From positions 24,965 through 88,964 of the forward strand of contig CAVIJI010000004.1 of assembly GCA_963642885.1 (NCBI GenBank): a stretch of 64,000 nt of DNA. The letters are read 5' to 3'. This document shows, in pieces, positions 26,524 to 35,366 of the stretch (position 1 is its first letter; every line of letters starts with the position of its first letter). The stretch comes from UMGS1696 sp963642885. Its GTDB lineage: Bacteria > Bacillota > Clostridia > Oscillospirales > CAG-272. Below the pieces are notes generated by a model. It saw nothing but the letters and a program-made list of their open reading frames with translations, did not search any database and was not told where the DNA came from. Position numbers and translations under genes: made by a program.

Positions 26524-27405
26524 TTATTTGTAGAATTCGTTTATATAATCGAGTACATCACCGCGGGAACCGCTGAACGGGCCGGGAGTTTCCATTTTAA
26601 GCGAAACAAGAGCCGTGCAGTAGAGCAGGGAATATTCGATATCGGCATGCTGTCTTTCGGTTATGTAGCCCGCAAAGGTGGTATCACCTCTGCCGGTACG
26701 TCCCGAGAGGTTTCTTGCTTTAATGGGGCAGGTGTAAATGCGCTTGCCGTCATAAGCCAAAACTTCGGTATTGTGAGTAATTAAAACTTCCTTCGCACCC
26801 CAACTGTAGAGAAGCTTTGCGGCTTCCGCACGGTCGGTCAATCCGGTAAGGATTTCCGCTTCCGCGGCATCCGTCTTAAGATAATCAATGTAAGGAAGAT
26901 ATTTCATTTTTTCAGACCAATCATGGAAGGCCATCGTTTTATCATCTTCAACATGACGAAGCAGGCACTGAACATCCACCGCTACCTTGCCGTGTTTGGA
27001 TGCTTCTTCGAATAAAGCACCGTCAAAGTCACCGTAAACAAGTCCGGCAAAGTGGTAAATGGCGGTATTTACATCGGGAAGCTCATCGAATGTGAATGGG
27101 TCGCATACTCCCATTGATGTACAGCTGCGTTTTTCTTTATCCGCGGTAAAATACTGATTGCGTATTGAGCATGTTGCCTCTGAAGGTTTCCAATAAACAT
27201 CGGCTCCGCTGTCCTTAAAGCGCTGATCAATATCGGCATCCTTCGGATTTAATTTAGTGAAGAGTGCCGTCTTGGCTCCGCTGTGTGCGGCGGCAAAACC
27301 CGATGCCACAACAGCGCCTCCCACTTCCTTGCGGACATTGCCCAGGTAATCAATATTTTCGTCCAATGATACAGGTCCGATTACGAGAACATCGTACTGT
27401 TTCAT
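26524..27405 (-). CDS. PfkB family carbohydrate kinase
   Basis: A 293-residue ribokinase-fold sugar or nucleoside kinase. The glycine-rich start is ...GPVSLDENID...GGAVVASGFAAAHSG (about 10-45), and the second PfkB signature GRTGRGDTTFAGY near 244-256 contains the anion hole and the catalytic Asp. The phosphoryl acceptor (fructose, ribose, inositol, 2-keto-3-deoxygluconate and so on) cannot be read from the sequence. It leads an operon with the GDPD gene from a near-consensus promoter. Confidence 0.86.
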   Translation of the reverse strand: MKQYDVLVIGPVSLDENIDYLGNVRKEVGGAVVASGFAAAHSGAKTALFTKLNPKDADIDQRFKDSGADVYWKPSEATCSIRNQYFTADKEKRSCTSMGVCDPFTFDELPDVNTAIYHFAGLVYGDFDGALFEEASKHGKVAVDVQCLLRHVEDDKTMAFHDWSEKMKYLPYIDYLKTDAAEAEILTGLTDRAEAAKLLYSWGAKEVLITHNTEVLAYDGKRIYTCPIKARNLSGRTGRGDTTFAGYITERQHADIEYSLLYCTALVSLKMETPGPFSGSRGDVLDYINEFYK

Positions 27406-27436
27406 AACAAAATCTCCTTTTTATAGCATGTAACAT

Positions 27437-27465
27437 ATTATACCGCTATAAAAGGTAAATGTCAA
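27437..27465 (-). promoter_or_regulatory. pfkB-GDPD operon promoter
   Basis: Minus strand: TTGACA, 17 bases, TATAAT, 32 bases upstream of the kinase ATG. Confidence 0.88.
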
Positions 27466-27543
27466 GAAAACCGCGATTAAGAAATATTTTATGATGAAAA
27501 GCCAATGACGGTGTTATTCGGTAATCGGGTGAAAACATGCTTA

Positions 27544-27572
27544 TTGACAAACGTAATTTTTTCGGATATAAT
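27544..27572 (+). promoter_or_regulatory. MFS transporter promoter
   Basis: TTGACA, 17 bases, TATAAT, 46 bases upstream of the MFS start. Confidence 0.88.
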
Positions 27573-27618
27573 TTCAGACAATGCGAATTCTAATTCTATG
27601 CGGCTGTAAAGGAGAAAT

Positions 27619-28779
27619 ATGTATACATTATTGCTTGCACTGATTTACCTTGCTTTTATAAGCCTCGGGTTGCCTGACTCTCTTTTGGGCTCGGGATGGC
27701 CTGTTATGCACACAGAGATGAATGTCCCCGTTTCATGGATGGGAATTATTACCATGATTATATCGGGAGGTACAATTATCTCAAGCCTTCTTTCTGATAA
27801 GCTTACACATAAATTGGGTACAAGAATAGTAACCGTAAGCAGTGTCTTTCTTACGGTTATAGCTCTGTTCGGCTTTTCTTTTTCAAGTCGTTTCTGGATG
27901 CTGATAGTTTTTGCCGTTCCGTACGGACTCGGAGCGGGAGCAATCGATGCCGCACTGAATAACTATATAGCGCTTCATTACAAAGCCAAGCACATGAGTT
28001 GGCTCCACTGCTTCTGGGGAGTCGGCACAATTGTCAGTCCGTTTGTTATGAGCTATGCATTGACTAATCGAACATGGAACAGCGGATACCGCATTGTGGG
28101 ATTTATGCAGCTGGCAATAGCACTGCTTTTGCTTGCAACGCTGCCGATATGGAAGGTCAACAAGAACATAACAGAAGATAAAAATGAACGAGTGGGATTA
28201 ATAGGAGCCTTAAAAATTAAGGGTGTTCCGTTTCTTCTCATAGGATTTTTTGCATATTGTGCCGCGGAATCCACGACAATGAACTGGGCAAGCACGTATT
28301 TTGTCGAGGTAAAGGGTATATCGACGGAACAAGCCGCAAGCTTCGCATCGCTGTTCTACATAGGAATAACCGTGGGAAGATTTATAAGCGGATTTATAAC
28401 CGATAAGCTCGGTGACCGTAAAATGATTTTTATCGGTACAGGTATACTCATATGCGGAGTGTTGGCATTATTCATTCCGACAAAATCGTACGCCGCGGCA
28501 TTTGCGGCATTTCTTACGATAGGATTCGGCTGTGCTCCTATTTATCCATGTATAATTCATTCCACACCGTATAATTTCGGAGCGGAAAATTCCGGAGCGA
28601 TTATCGGAATACAAATGGCCAGTGCGTATGTCGGCTCGACTTTCATGCCTCCGTTGTTCGGACTCATAGGTCACAGCCTTTCGTTTGAGATTATGCCGTT
28701 CTTTCTGCTGTTTTTCTTTGTGCTGATGATTGTAATGGTTGAAACAACATTCAGAATCACAAAAAATAATGTACGCTGA
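27619..28779 (+). CDS. MFS transporter
   Basis: A 386-residue major facilitator with twelve predicted helices. DKLTHKLGTR after TM2 is a variant of the MFS motif A, and its second-half counterpart is SGFITDKLGDRKM after TM8. The overall type resembles the sugar/fucose-permease-like (FucP/YbjJ-like) group often found with glycoside hydrolases. The next gene is a GH29 fucosidase under its own similar promoter, so import of a fucosylated sugar is plausible but inferred. AAAGGAGAAAT precedes the start. Confidence 0.85.
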   Translation: MYTLLLALIYLAFISLGLPDSLLGSGWPVMHTEMNVPVSWMGIITMIISGGTIISSLLSDKLTHKLGTRIVTVSSVFLTVIALFGFSFSSRFWMLIVFAVPYGLGAGAIDAALNNYIALHYKAKHMSWLHCFWGVGTIVSPFVMSYALTNRTWNSGYRIVGFMQLAIALLLLATLPIWKVNKNITEDKNERVGLIGALKIKGVPFLLIGFFAYCAAESTTMNWASTYFVEVKGISTEQAASFASLFYIGITVGRFISGFITDKLGDRKMIFIGTGILICGVLALFIPTKSYAAAFAAFLTIGFGCAPIYPCIIHSTPYNFGAENSGAIIGIQMASAYVGSTFMPPLFGLIGHSLSFEIMPFFLLFFFVLMIVMVETTFRITKNNVR

Positions 28780-28788
28780 ATACCGTTG

Positions 28789-28817
28789 TTGACAGAACGT
28801 GCTTATTCTGATATAAT
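28789..28817 (+). promoter_or_regulatory. GH29 promoter
   Basis: TTGACA, 17 bases, TATAAT, beginning 10 bases after the MFS stop and 39 bases before the GH29 start. Confidence 0.88.
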
Positions 28818-28856
28818 TTTACATATAATAAGCTTAAAGCATTATAGGAGACAGAT

Positions 28857-29822
28857 ATGAGCAGCTTACGGGAATTACAAAAAAACTTTATCAATGAGCG
28901 TCTCGGTACGTTTATACACTGGAACAGTGCGGCTGTACAGTTCCACAATTCAAAAGATATAATAGACTGGGAATACGATGTTGAAAACGGCGGTGCGGAA
29001 AGAATATACCCGTTTAATGAAGCAGACTGGAATCCCAAACACCTCGATTGCGGAAAGTGGGCTAAAATAGCTAAAAGCGCGGGATGTCGTTTTGCTATTC
29101 TTACGGCTAAGCATCATGAAGGCTTCTGCCTTTGGAACAGCGCATATACCGAGCACTGTGTAAAAAACGCAACCAATAAAACAGATGTTATAAAGGAATT
29201 TCTCGAAGCTTTCCGTGCGGAGGGAATCAAAGCAGGTTTATATTTTTCGATTTTGGATTTAACGTCTAAACTGGGCAGATACGAATTTACGGAAGAGCAC
29301 AGAAAAATGGTACTCGGTCAGATATCGGAACTTCTGTCGAATTACGGAGAAATTCCGTACCTTGTTATTGACGGTTGGAATGCTCCGTGGGGAGGTCCTT
29401 CATACGCTGTTCTTCCTTTCGAAGAGGTTGACGCACTTGTTAAAAAGCTCCAGCCGAATTGTCTTCTCATGAACATAGGATGCACAGAAGGTATAAAGGG
29501 AACGGATATTGTATTCTTCGAAAACGGTGCGGGACAGAATGTCGAAGAAGGCTTTGAAGGCCCCGGAGCACTTTGCCAGAAGCTTACTAAAACGTGGTTC
29601 AATCGTGATGAGCACAAGGAACAGCCTGTTAAGGATACTGAATGGGCGATAAATCTCATGAACAGCTGCTTTACCATGAATGTTAACTTCATTATGAACC
29701 TCAGCCCCGATGAGGACGGAGTAATCGGAGATAACCTTGCACAGAGATTTGCCGAAATAGGCAAGGAAGTTAAGCTGCCCGCTCCGCTTGAAACAATTCC
29801 GTCAAGCTGGCAGGGAAGATAA
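28857..29822 (+). CDS. GH29 alpha-L-fucosidase (catalytic domain only)
   Basis: The 321-residue protein comprises just the GH29 barrel; most family members carry an extra C-terminal beta-sandwich and exceed 400 residues. Diagnostic features are the N-terminal GTFIHWNSAAVQ (GMFIHWG in relatives), CRFAILTAKHHEGFCLWNS near 77-95 with the substrate His pair, and the nucleophile Asp in LVIDGW near 168-173. It should remove terminal alpha-fucose from imported oligosaccharides, as there is no signal peptide. GGAGACAG precedes the start. Confidence 0.87.
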   Translation: MSSLRELQKNFINERLGTFIHWNSAAVQFHNSKDIIDWEYDVENGGAERIYPFNEADWNPKHLDCGKWAKIAKSAGCRFAILTAKHHEGFCLWNSAYTEHCVKNATNKTDVIKEFLEAFRAEGIKAGLYFSILDLTSKLGRYEFTEEHRKMVLGQISELLSNYGEIPYLVIDGWNAPWGGPSYAVLPFEEVDALVKKLQPNCLLMNIGCTEGIKGTDIVFFENGAGQNVEEGFEGPGALCQKLTKTWFNRDEHKEQPVKDTEWAINLMNSCFTMNVNFIMNLSPDEDGVIGDNLAQRFAEIGKEVKLPAPLETIPSSWQGR

Positions 29823-29833
29823 AAGTTAAAATA

Positions 29834-29864
29834 AAAAATGACTGCATGGTGCAGTCATTTTTTA
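29834..29864. terminator. Bidirectional terminator between GH29 and the GH43-like gene
   Basis: AAAAAATGACTGCA pairs with TGCAGTCATTTTTT around a TGG loop, T-rich on both strands. Confidence 0.93.
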
Positions 29865-29871
29865 GTACTGT

Positions 29872-30807
29872 TTATTTCAGAAGAAGATCAAAATCCTCGT
29901 TTCTGTCGCAAACCAGCTTTCCGTCTTTAATGTGAAGCTCGGCAATGTGTACGGCAGTAGGTGCGTGTTCCTTGTTTATCGGGTTTTCGGCGTTCATAGT
30001 GTCATTATAATGGACAAAATAAACGATGTATGCTCTGTCTCCGCAGCAAAGTACATCCGCGTGTCTTCCTATTGCACCGTCAAGCTGTCGCTTGCTTTCG
30101 TCACACAGCAGATGTGCTCCTTCCTGACGAGTGAAATCGGTGAGGTTGTCCGATGAATATATTGCCTGTCCCCTCCACTCGTCGGCAATAAGCCAGTATT
30201 TTCCGCCGAACTCGAATACATTCGGTCCTTCCTGTGCATTATCGAATGTTGCCTGACCTACATCATTCCAGTTGTAAAGGTCATTGCTGTCTGCGTAGAA
30301 CGTGTGTGCACCGCTCTTTTCATCTTTGTACCACATACGCCATACTCCACTCGGGAGTTTGAAGAGACAAGGATCGATAATGCGCTTTGAGCCCACCTCG
30401 AGCTTTCCTATGTGATTCCAGCTGAACAAATCCTCTGATGTGTAATGATGTATGGAGGCGTCTCCGTCCCAACGGCTGTGAATTCCGCGGATGTAGGTGA
30501 CATACATATGGTACAGTGATGATTTTTCATCCCAGACAATCTCCGGAGCCCAGAAGGTATTGTCTCCGAATTCGAATTCCAAATCGAGAGCACCGCGGTA
30601 ATACCAATATGAGCCATCGGCGTATGCTTCGGCTACACCGATTTTCGAACCGTAGCAATAGGCAACACTTCCTTCGGTGGCGGTGCTTGCTCTGCGCTGA
30701 GTGTAGAACATATAAAATTTACCGTTCTGAACATTTTTTATAACCATAGGGTCGGCGGGTCCGTTATACACGGGATCGACAAATACGGGAGCAATGCTTT
30801 TACTCAT
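29872..30807 (-). CDS. GH43/GH117-like five-bladed beta-propeller glycosidase
   Basis: About 311 residues forming a five-bladed propeller of the GH43/GH32/GH117 kind. It starts with VFVDPVYNGPADPMVI (early Asp), then FWAPEIVWDEKSSLYHMYVT, IIDPCLFKLPSGVWRMWY (second Asp) and EGPNVFEFGGKYWLIADEW (Glu), matching the usual three-acid constellation. Activity could be arabinosidase, galactosidase or anhydro-sugar hydrolase. The Met at 30807 is preferred over 30825 because a weak AAGTGAG lies upstream of it, though neither is convincing. No signal peptide. Confidence 0.72.
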   Translation of the reverse strand: MSKSIAPVFVDPVYNGPADPMVIKNVQNGKFYMFYTQRRASTATEGSVAYCYGSKIGVAEAYADGSYWYYRGALDLEFEFGDNTFWAPEIVWDEKSSLYHMYVTYIRGIHSRWDGDASIHHYTSEDLFSWNHIGKLEVGSKRIIDPCLFKLPSGVWRMWYKDEKSGAHTFYADSNDLYNWNDVGQATFDNAQEGPNVFEFGGKYWLIADEWRGQAIYSSDNLTDFTRQEGAHLLCDESKRQLDGAIGRHADVLCCGDRAYIVYFVHYNDTMNAENPINKEHAPTAVHIAELHIKDGKLVCDRNEDFDLLLK

Positions 30808-30849
30808 TATATTACTCACTTTCATAAAAAATTTTAATATTGAAATTCA

Positions 30850-30886
30850 TTCGGCGGCGGTGTGCAAATACACCTTTCCTGCCGAA
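30850..30886 (-). promoter_or_regulatory. Structured 5' element before the GH43-like gene
   Basis: An outer 6-bp stem (TTCGGC/GCCGAA) encloses an inner 5-bp stem (GGTGT/ACACC) with unequal internal loops. It lies about 43-79 bases upstream of the start in minus-strand RNA. Its function is unknown; it could be a regulatory leader or a weak terminator. Confidence 0.35.
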
Positions 30887-30916
30887 GTCTCATGCAATAT
30901 GGGGATTTACTAATAA

Positions 30917-31008
30917 AAAATACCGTGACTTTAATATTTTACGACGATTATGATCTGACACATAAATAAGCAGACCGAAGAGCGCAAATTTAACCATCAC
31001 GGTATTTT
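30917..31008 (-). terminator. Long-loop terminator behind the hydrogenase operon
   Basis: AAAATACCGTGA and TCACGGTATTTT form a perfect 12-bp stem separated by 68 bases, followed on the minus strand by TTTATTAG. It is placed 53 bases after hydA. The unusually long loop is open for a short ORF (see findings). Confidence 0.55.
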
Positions 31009-31060
31009 ATTGTTTAGGTTTGTTCTTATATCAAGGAAAAATACGATTTATGCGGTAAAT

Positions 31061-32485
31061 TTATTTCTTTTGAAGAACGGATACAGCTTCCGTAATAGTT
31101 TTTTCATGTGCAAGCATACCATACTTGTCAACATCTGATTTGCTCTTTTCTCCGTGAGTGAGACATCCCGCACCGCCGATACAACCGCCGATACAAGCCA
31201 TACCTTCTATGAAGTTTGCATCAAGGAGATTCTTGCTCTTTTTAAGAAGAGCGACACGGCAAGCCTCGATACCGTCGCATGCGCACGCGTTAAGCTTAAA
31301 GTCATCAAGTCCCTGTTCCTTGAGTCCCTCCGCTACAGCGTCGGAAAGTCCGCCCGAACGTGCGAATATTCTTCCGTAATAGGACGCATTGTCGAGAACA
31401 TCTTCCTCGAGAGTCGTTATATCTATGTCGCGGCTGTCAAACAGTGCCTGAAGTTCCTCGAATGTCAAAACAACATCCACATACGGTTTTACCGTATCGA
31501 GCTGAGCCTCTGCCTTTTTAGCGGTACAAGGACCGATAAATATGATTTTCGCATTTTCTTCTGTTTCCTTAATGTATTTGGAAATAGCTCCCATAGGTGA
31601 GAGGTTATGCGATATGAAGGGAACGAGAGTCGGGAAGTTTTTCTTTACATATGCGACAAAAGCGGGACAGCAGGAACTCGTTAAAAATCCCTTTTCGGCA
31701 AGCTCTTTGGATTCGGACTGAGCTACCATATCGGCACCGAGCGCGGCTTCGATTACCGTATGGAATCCGAGCTTTTTCATTCCCGTGATAACCTGACCGA
31801 GCTTAGCGTACGTAAACTGGCTCGAAATAGAAGGAGCGACAATAGCATATACCTTGTTCTGACCGTCGCGGTTTTTCAGCAGTTCGATAGCATCGATAAT
31901 GTACGACTTATCCATAATCGCACCGAAAGGACATTGATATACACAAGCTCCGCATGATATGCACTTATTGTTATCGATAGCGGCGGCTTTGTTCTCGTTC
32001 ATTGAAATAGCTTTGACCTTACATGCGTTCTGGCAGGGACGTTTGCGGCTTACGATAGCGGTATACGGGCACACCTTAGCACAAGCTCCGCATTCAACAC
32101 ATTTGGTTTTGTCTATATGCGCAACATGATTTTCGTCGAACGAAATCGCACCTCTCTTACATACGTCCTCGCAGCGGTGAGCAAGACATCCGCGGCACGC
32201 ATTCGTGACCTCGTAACCGCCAACGGGACATTCATCGCAGGCGATCTCGATAACCTCGATAACGTTCGGATTGGTTTTGTCACCGCCCATGGCGAGCTTT
32301 ACTCTTTCACCGAGTATAGCTCTTTCTTTATATACACAACAGCGCATGGTCGGAGTGTTTCCGGGGACGATAATCTTCGGAATATCGAGCAAATTATCGA
32401 GAAGCGTATCGGTCCATGCCTGACGTGCAACTTCACGAAGAACCTTATATTTTAAGTGCTGTACTTTAGTGTCGAATTTTCTCAT
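31061..32485 (-). CDS. hydA: Monomeric [FeFe]-hydrogenase
   Basis: A 474-residue hydrogenase that reversibly reduces protons with ferredoxin electrons. Two classical [4Fe-4S] sites (Cys129/132/135/139 and Cys175/178/181/185) lie before the H-cluster domain. More Cys sit at 83/86, 97/100/105/109 and 151/155. H-cluster signatures are TSSCCPAF (Cys272, Cys273), IGPCTAKKAEA (Cys320) and GMACIGGCIGG (Cys431, Cys435), so all four cluster ligands and the proton-relay Cys are kept. This corresponds to the non-bifurcating HydA2-type enzyme known beside hydS in Ruminococcus albus. It is the last gene of the cluster, 18 bases after the phosphatase. The active-site maturases HydE/F/G are not here. Confidence 0.9.
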   Translation of the reverse strand: MRKFDTKVQHLKYKVLREVARQAWTDTLLDNLLDIPKIIVPGNTPTMRCCVYKERAILGERVKLAMGGDKTNPNVIEVIEIACDECPVGGYEVTNACRGCLAHRCEDVCKRGAISFDENHVAHIDKTKCVECGACAKVCPYTAIVSRKRPCQNACKVKAISMNENKAAAIDNNKCISCGACVYQCPFGAIMDKSYIIDAIELLKNRDGQNKVYAIVAPSISSQFTYAKLGQVITGMKKLGFHTVIEAALGADMVAQSESKELAEKGFLTSSCCPAFVAYVKKNFPTLVPFISHNLSPMGAISKYIKETEENAKIIFIGPCTAKKAEAQLDTVKPYVDVVLTFEELQALFDSRDIDITTLEEDVLDNASYYGRIFARSGGLSDAVAEGLKEQGLDDFKLNACACDGIEACRVALLKKSKNLLDANFIEGMACIGGCIGGAGCLTHGEKSKSDVDKYGMLAHEKTITEAVSVLQKK

Positions 32486-32503
32486 CTATCATTAACCTCT
32501 TAC

Positions 32504-33676
32504 TTAGAAATAAATAACTTTAATACGTTTGCCCATTTTCTTGAGACATCCTGACAGCTCTTCGACAAGATTCATTTTAATATTGAAATTAATGGGAAGA
32601 TCGGGGTTCTGATGCGCAGGGTTGACAGCTCGTCCGACAAAGAAATTTATATCGGTCGCTTCTTCGAACAGCATACGCGATATGAGTGAGGCGCCGTCTC
32701 TTTTATATCCCCATTGTTCATAGCTCTCGTTGTCTCGCAGGTAATCCTTTGCGTACTCCACAACTCTGTTGACTGTTATAACACCTTCCGTAACAAGGTC
32801 GACACCTTCTATTTCGGCAATCGGGGGAATATCGCTTCTTTCGAAATTGAGACTCGTTTTAAGCTCCTTACCGAGATATTTAGCCGCAATAGATGATGTT
32901 GTACCTCCGCAGACTATGTGCTTTCCTTCCTTTGAGAAGAACAGTGACATCATTCTGTCGCAGTCGTCGCGGTTTCGCGGCGGGCCGAACAGCATATTCA
33001 TCGGAACACGTTTGCGTATACGGACAATGCACGCCGTTGCGTCATCGCCCGGCTTATTATCGTATAATTTGTTGCACTCATCCACAAGAATCGTGGATAG
33101 TGTTTTCGCCGTATATCCGACATGTGAGATGGACTCCATGAAGGAGGTGATATCTTCTCTTTTCCAGCCGAAGTTGTATGCAAGTCCGATACCGGCATGC
33201 GGACATCCGTCACTCATGGCGATAAATATATCGTTTTCGGCAAGCTTAATCTGCGATTTGTATATTTTCTTACCGCCGATGTTCATTTCCGTCATGGGGT
33301 AGTCGTAATTTTTACAGTTTCTGATAAGTATAATCTGAGGGTTATCATATTGAATAAGCTCTGCGTAAGAATTATCAATAAGATGGATTATGGTAAAGGT
33401 AGAATATGCCACACCTCTTACGGAGCAAACGGGAAGTGTCGCCGCTATGGTTTCCACACAATCTTCGAGTGAAAGTCCTTCCGCCATCATAGTCGAGATA
33501 ATCTTGGATGTCAGAGTGGAAAGAATGCTTGCTTTAACTCCGCTTCCCAAGCCGTCTGCAAGTACGATAACCGTGGAGTTTTCGTTCTGTTCGATTATAT
33601 CCACATGGTCTCCGCAGAGCTGTTCGCCGTAATGATTTATGCTTTTATATCCGATATCGGCACACAGATCATTCAT
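32504..33676 (-). CDS. SpoIIE/PP2C-type serine phosphatase in hydrogenase cluster
   Basis: A 390-residue protein. Residues about 1-220 form a SpoIIE-like PP2C domain with metal motifs VIVLADGLGSG (Asp41), FIAMSDGCPHAG and PGDDATACIVRI. The remaining 170 residues are a separate domain with FGPPRNRDDCDRMMSLFF and a GKHIVCGGTTSSIAAKYLG stretch that I do not recognise. It presumably dephosphorylates a regulatory protein, coupling the H2 sensor to gene expression (inference). The start at 33676 overlaps the hydS stop by 8 bases (ATGAATGA) with GGAG 10 bases upstream; an earlier ATG at 33793 lies deep inside hydS and is rejected. Confidence 0.82.
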   Translation of the reverse strand: MNDLCADIGYKSINHYGEQLCGDHVDIIEQNENSTVIVLADGLGSGVKASILSTLTSKIISTMMAEGLSLEDCVETIAATLPVCSVRGVAYSTFTIIHLIDNSYAELIQYDNPQIILIRNCKNYDYPMTEMNIGGKKIYKSQIKLAENDIFIAMSDGCPHAGIGLAYNFGWKREDITSFMESISHVGYTAKTLSTILVDECNKLYDNKPGDDATACIVRIRKRVPMNMLFGPPRNRDDCDRMMSLFFSKEGKHIVCGGTTSSIAAKYLGKELKTSLNFERSDIPPIAEIEGVDLVTEGVITVNRVVEYAKDYLRDNESYEQWGYKRDGASLISRMLFEEATDINFFVGRAVNPAHQNPDLPINFNIKMNLVEELSGCLKKMGKRIKVIYF

Positions 33677-35345
33677 CTGAAATCGACTCCTTAAGTTTAG
33701 TAAGAGCAATTTTGGTTTCCGCAGCGGTTTCACCGAGCAGCGAAGCAATTTCCTGTACGATACGCATTTGCTTGTCAACAACCTTGTCGGCAATTTCGAC
33801 TGTCTGACGGCTGATGTTTTCCTTCTTTTCGCGTTCGTTTTCTTCGTCCGTTACATCACGCATTATGCAGATGAGCAAACGATATTCCTTGTCGTAAATG
33901 ACGGTTTGTTCGACGTATTTACCGTATTCGGCAAGGTAAACGCGCTGATTGCGAACATCATGGCCGCTGTTGAGTACATCGAGGAATACCTTGGGATCGA
34001 GTATACGGACGACGAGGTCACCGAGAACATCTGACGCCGAACGGATATTCATAATTTTGCGAGCCGCGGTGTTGATTTGCTGAACCTCGAGCTTCTCGTT
34101 AAGAACGATAAGTCCGTTGGGTGTATTGTTGACGATACTGTCGGAGAAGCTTTCCGCTTTATCCTTAAGATAAGGCAGGCACATGGAGATTTCGGCTTTA
34201 TTCTGATATATCGCAATTGCCTTTTCTCGGCAGGTGTTGTAACCGCACGAACCGCAGTTGAGCTCATCGGAAGGCTTCATCTTACCCATCTGACGAAGAA
34301 TATCGCGGATTTCATCATCTGTAGGCATTTGCGAATGACGCTCGATGTATGTAAATGTCTTTCTGAGCTGAACCTCATCCGGCTGATTTACCGCGAAATC
34401 CTGTTTTCCCGCATAATTGGATACGGCTATATAATCCTTTACGGGAGAACGGTGGTATTTTTCCATTACGGGGCCGCCTATACAGCTGCCGACACATGCC
34501 GACATTTCGATAAAGCACTTGTGAAGTCCGCCGTTTTCTATATCCTTTAATGCCGCTATGCAGTTTTCCACTCCGTCGACGGCAAGGTATGTGTATCCGG
34601 GCTCGTTTTGAGCCATGGTTTTCAATACACCGCCTGTGGTGGGGAAGAATCTCGCACGGCTGTTATCGTCGGAATCACTTTTTTTCTCAAGCACAATATG
34701 TTCGCTTTCGAACCATTTAGTGAGTTCTTCAAAGGTAAGAACCGCATCGACGATTCCTTCGTAATAATCCCCTTCATCCTTTTTTGCGACACAGGGGCCG
34801 ATGAATACCGTTTTTGCATCGGGTATTCTGTTTTTTATGTCACGGCAGTGTGCCTGCATGGGAGACAGTACATCAGCCAAATATTGGAGCTCTTTCGGAA
34901 AATATTTTTGAATAAGGAGGTTTACCGAATGACAGCACGAGGAAATTACGATGTCTCTGTGTTCTTCGTGAAGCATACGTTCATATTCCGTTTTAACCAT
35001 TGTGGCACCGACAGCGGTTTCTTCCACACCGGCAAACCCCAGCTTACATAGTGCGTTCCGCATTGCTTCTATTCCGACGCCGTCATAGTTGGCGATAAAC
35101 GACGGAGCGAGGCTGACGTAAACCGGACTGCCCGATTGAATTAAAACTTTGACCTTTTCGGTTTCGTTTACGATTTCCTTGGCATCCTGCGGACATACTA
35201 CAAAGCATTGGCCGCAAAGTATGCATTCGTTTCCGATTATATGAGCCTGATTGCCCGAAAAGCGAATCGATTTTACGGGACAATGTCGAATACATTTGTA
35301 GCAGTTCTTGCAGTTGGATTTCTTCAATGTAAGATAATTTGCCAC
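33669..35345 (-). CDS. hydS: HydS: H-cluster + PAS sensory [FeFe]-hydrogenase-like protein
   Basis: About 558 residues. Domains in order: two [4Fe-4S] sites (CKNCYKCIRHC and CILCGQCFVVC, residues about 12-53), an H-cluster domain (about 70-325) with ISSCCHS (Cys137/138), IGPCVAKKDE (Cys185) and MSACVGSCIGG, a further Fe-S motif CGSCGYNTC with a distal Cys (about 364-390), and a PAS domain (about 402-505) with a helical tail. This is the group C layout thought to sense H2 or redox state. The ATG at 35354 has AAAGG touching it, so I favour the GTG at 35345, which has proper spacing. It is coupled to the phosphatase by an 8-base overlap. Confidence 0.87.
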   Translation of the reverse strand: MANYLTLKKSNCKNCYKCIRHCPVKSIRFSGNQAHIIGNECILCGQCFVVCPQDAKEIVNETEKVKVLIQSGSPVYVSLAPSFIANYDGVGIEAMRNALCKLGFAGVEETAVGATMVKTEYERMLHEEHRDIVISSCCHSVNLLIQKYFPKELQYLADVLSPMQAHCRDIKNRIPDAKTVFIGPCVAKKDEGDYYEGIVDAVLTFEELTKWFESEHIVLEKKSDSDDNSRARFFPTTGGVLKTMAQNEPGYTYLAVDGVENCIAALKDIENGGLHKCFIEMSACVGSCIGGPVMEKYHRSPVKDYIAVSNYAGKQDFAVNQPDEVQLRKTFTYIERHSQMPTDDEIRDILRQMGKMKPSDELNCGSCGYNTCREKAIAIYQNKAEISMCLPYLKDKAESFSDSIVNNTPNGLIVLNEKLEVQQINTAARKIMNIRSASDVLGDLVVRILDPKVFLDVLNSGHDVRNQRVYLAEYGKYVEQTVIYDKEYRLLICIMRDVTDEENEREKKENISRQTVEIADKVVDKQMRIVQEIASLLGETAAETKIALTKLKESISDE

Positions 35346-35366
35346 CCAAATCATCCTTTCTGTGGA

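Noticed and set aside
33669..33793. Phosphatase start at 33793
   Set aside because: This would place 117 bases of the gene inside hydS with a poor, basic N-terminus; the ATG at 33676 has a ribosome binding site and stop-start coupling.
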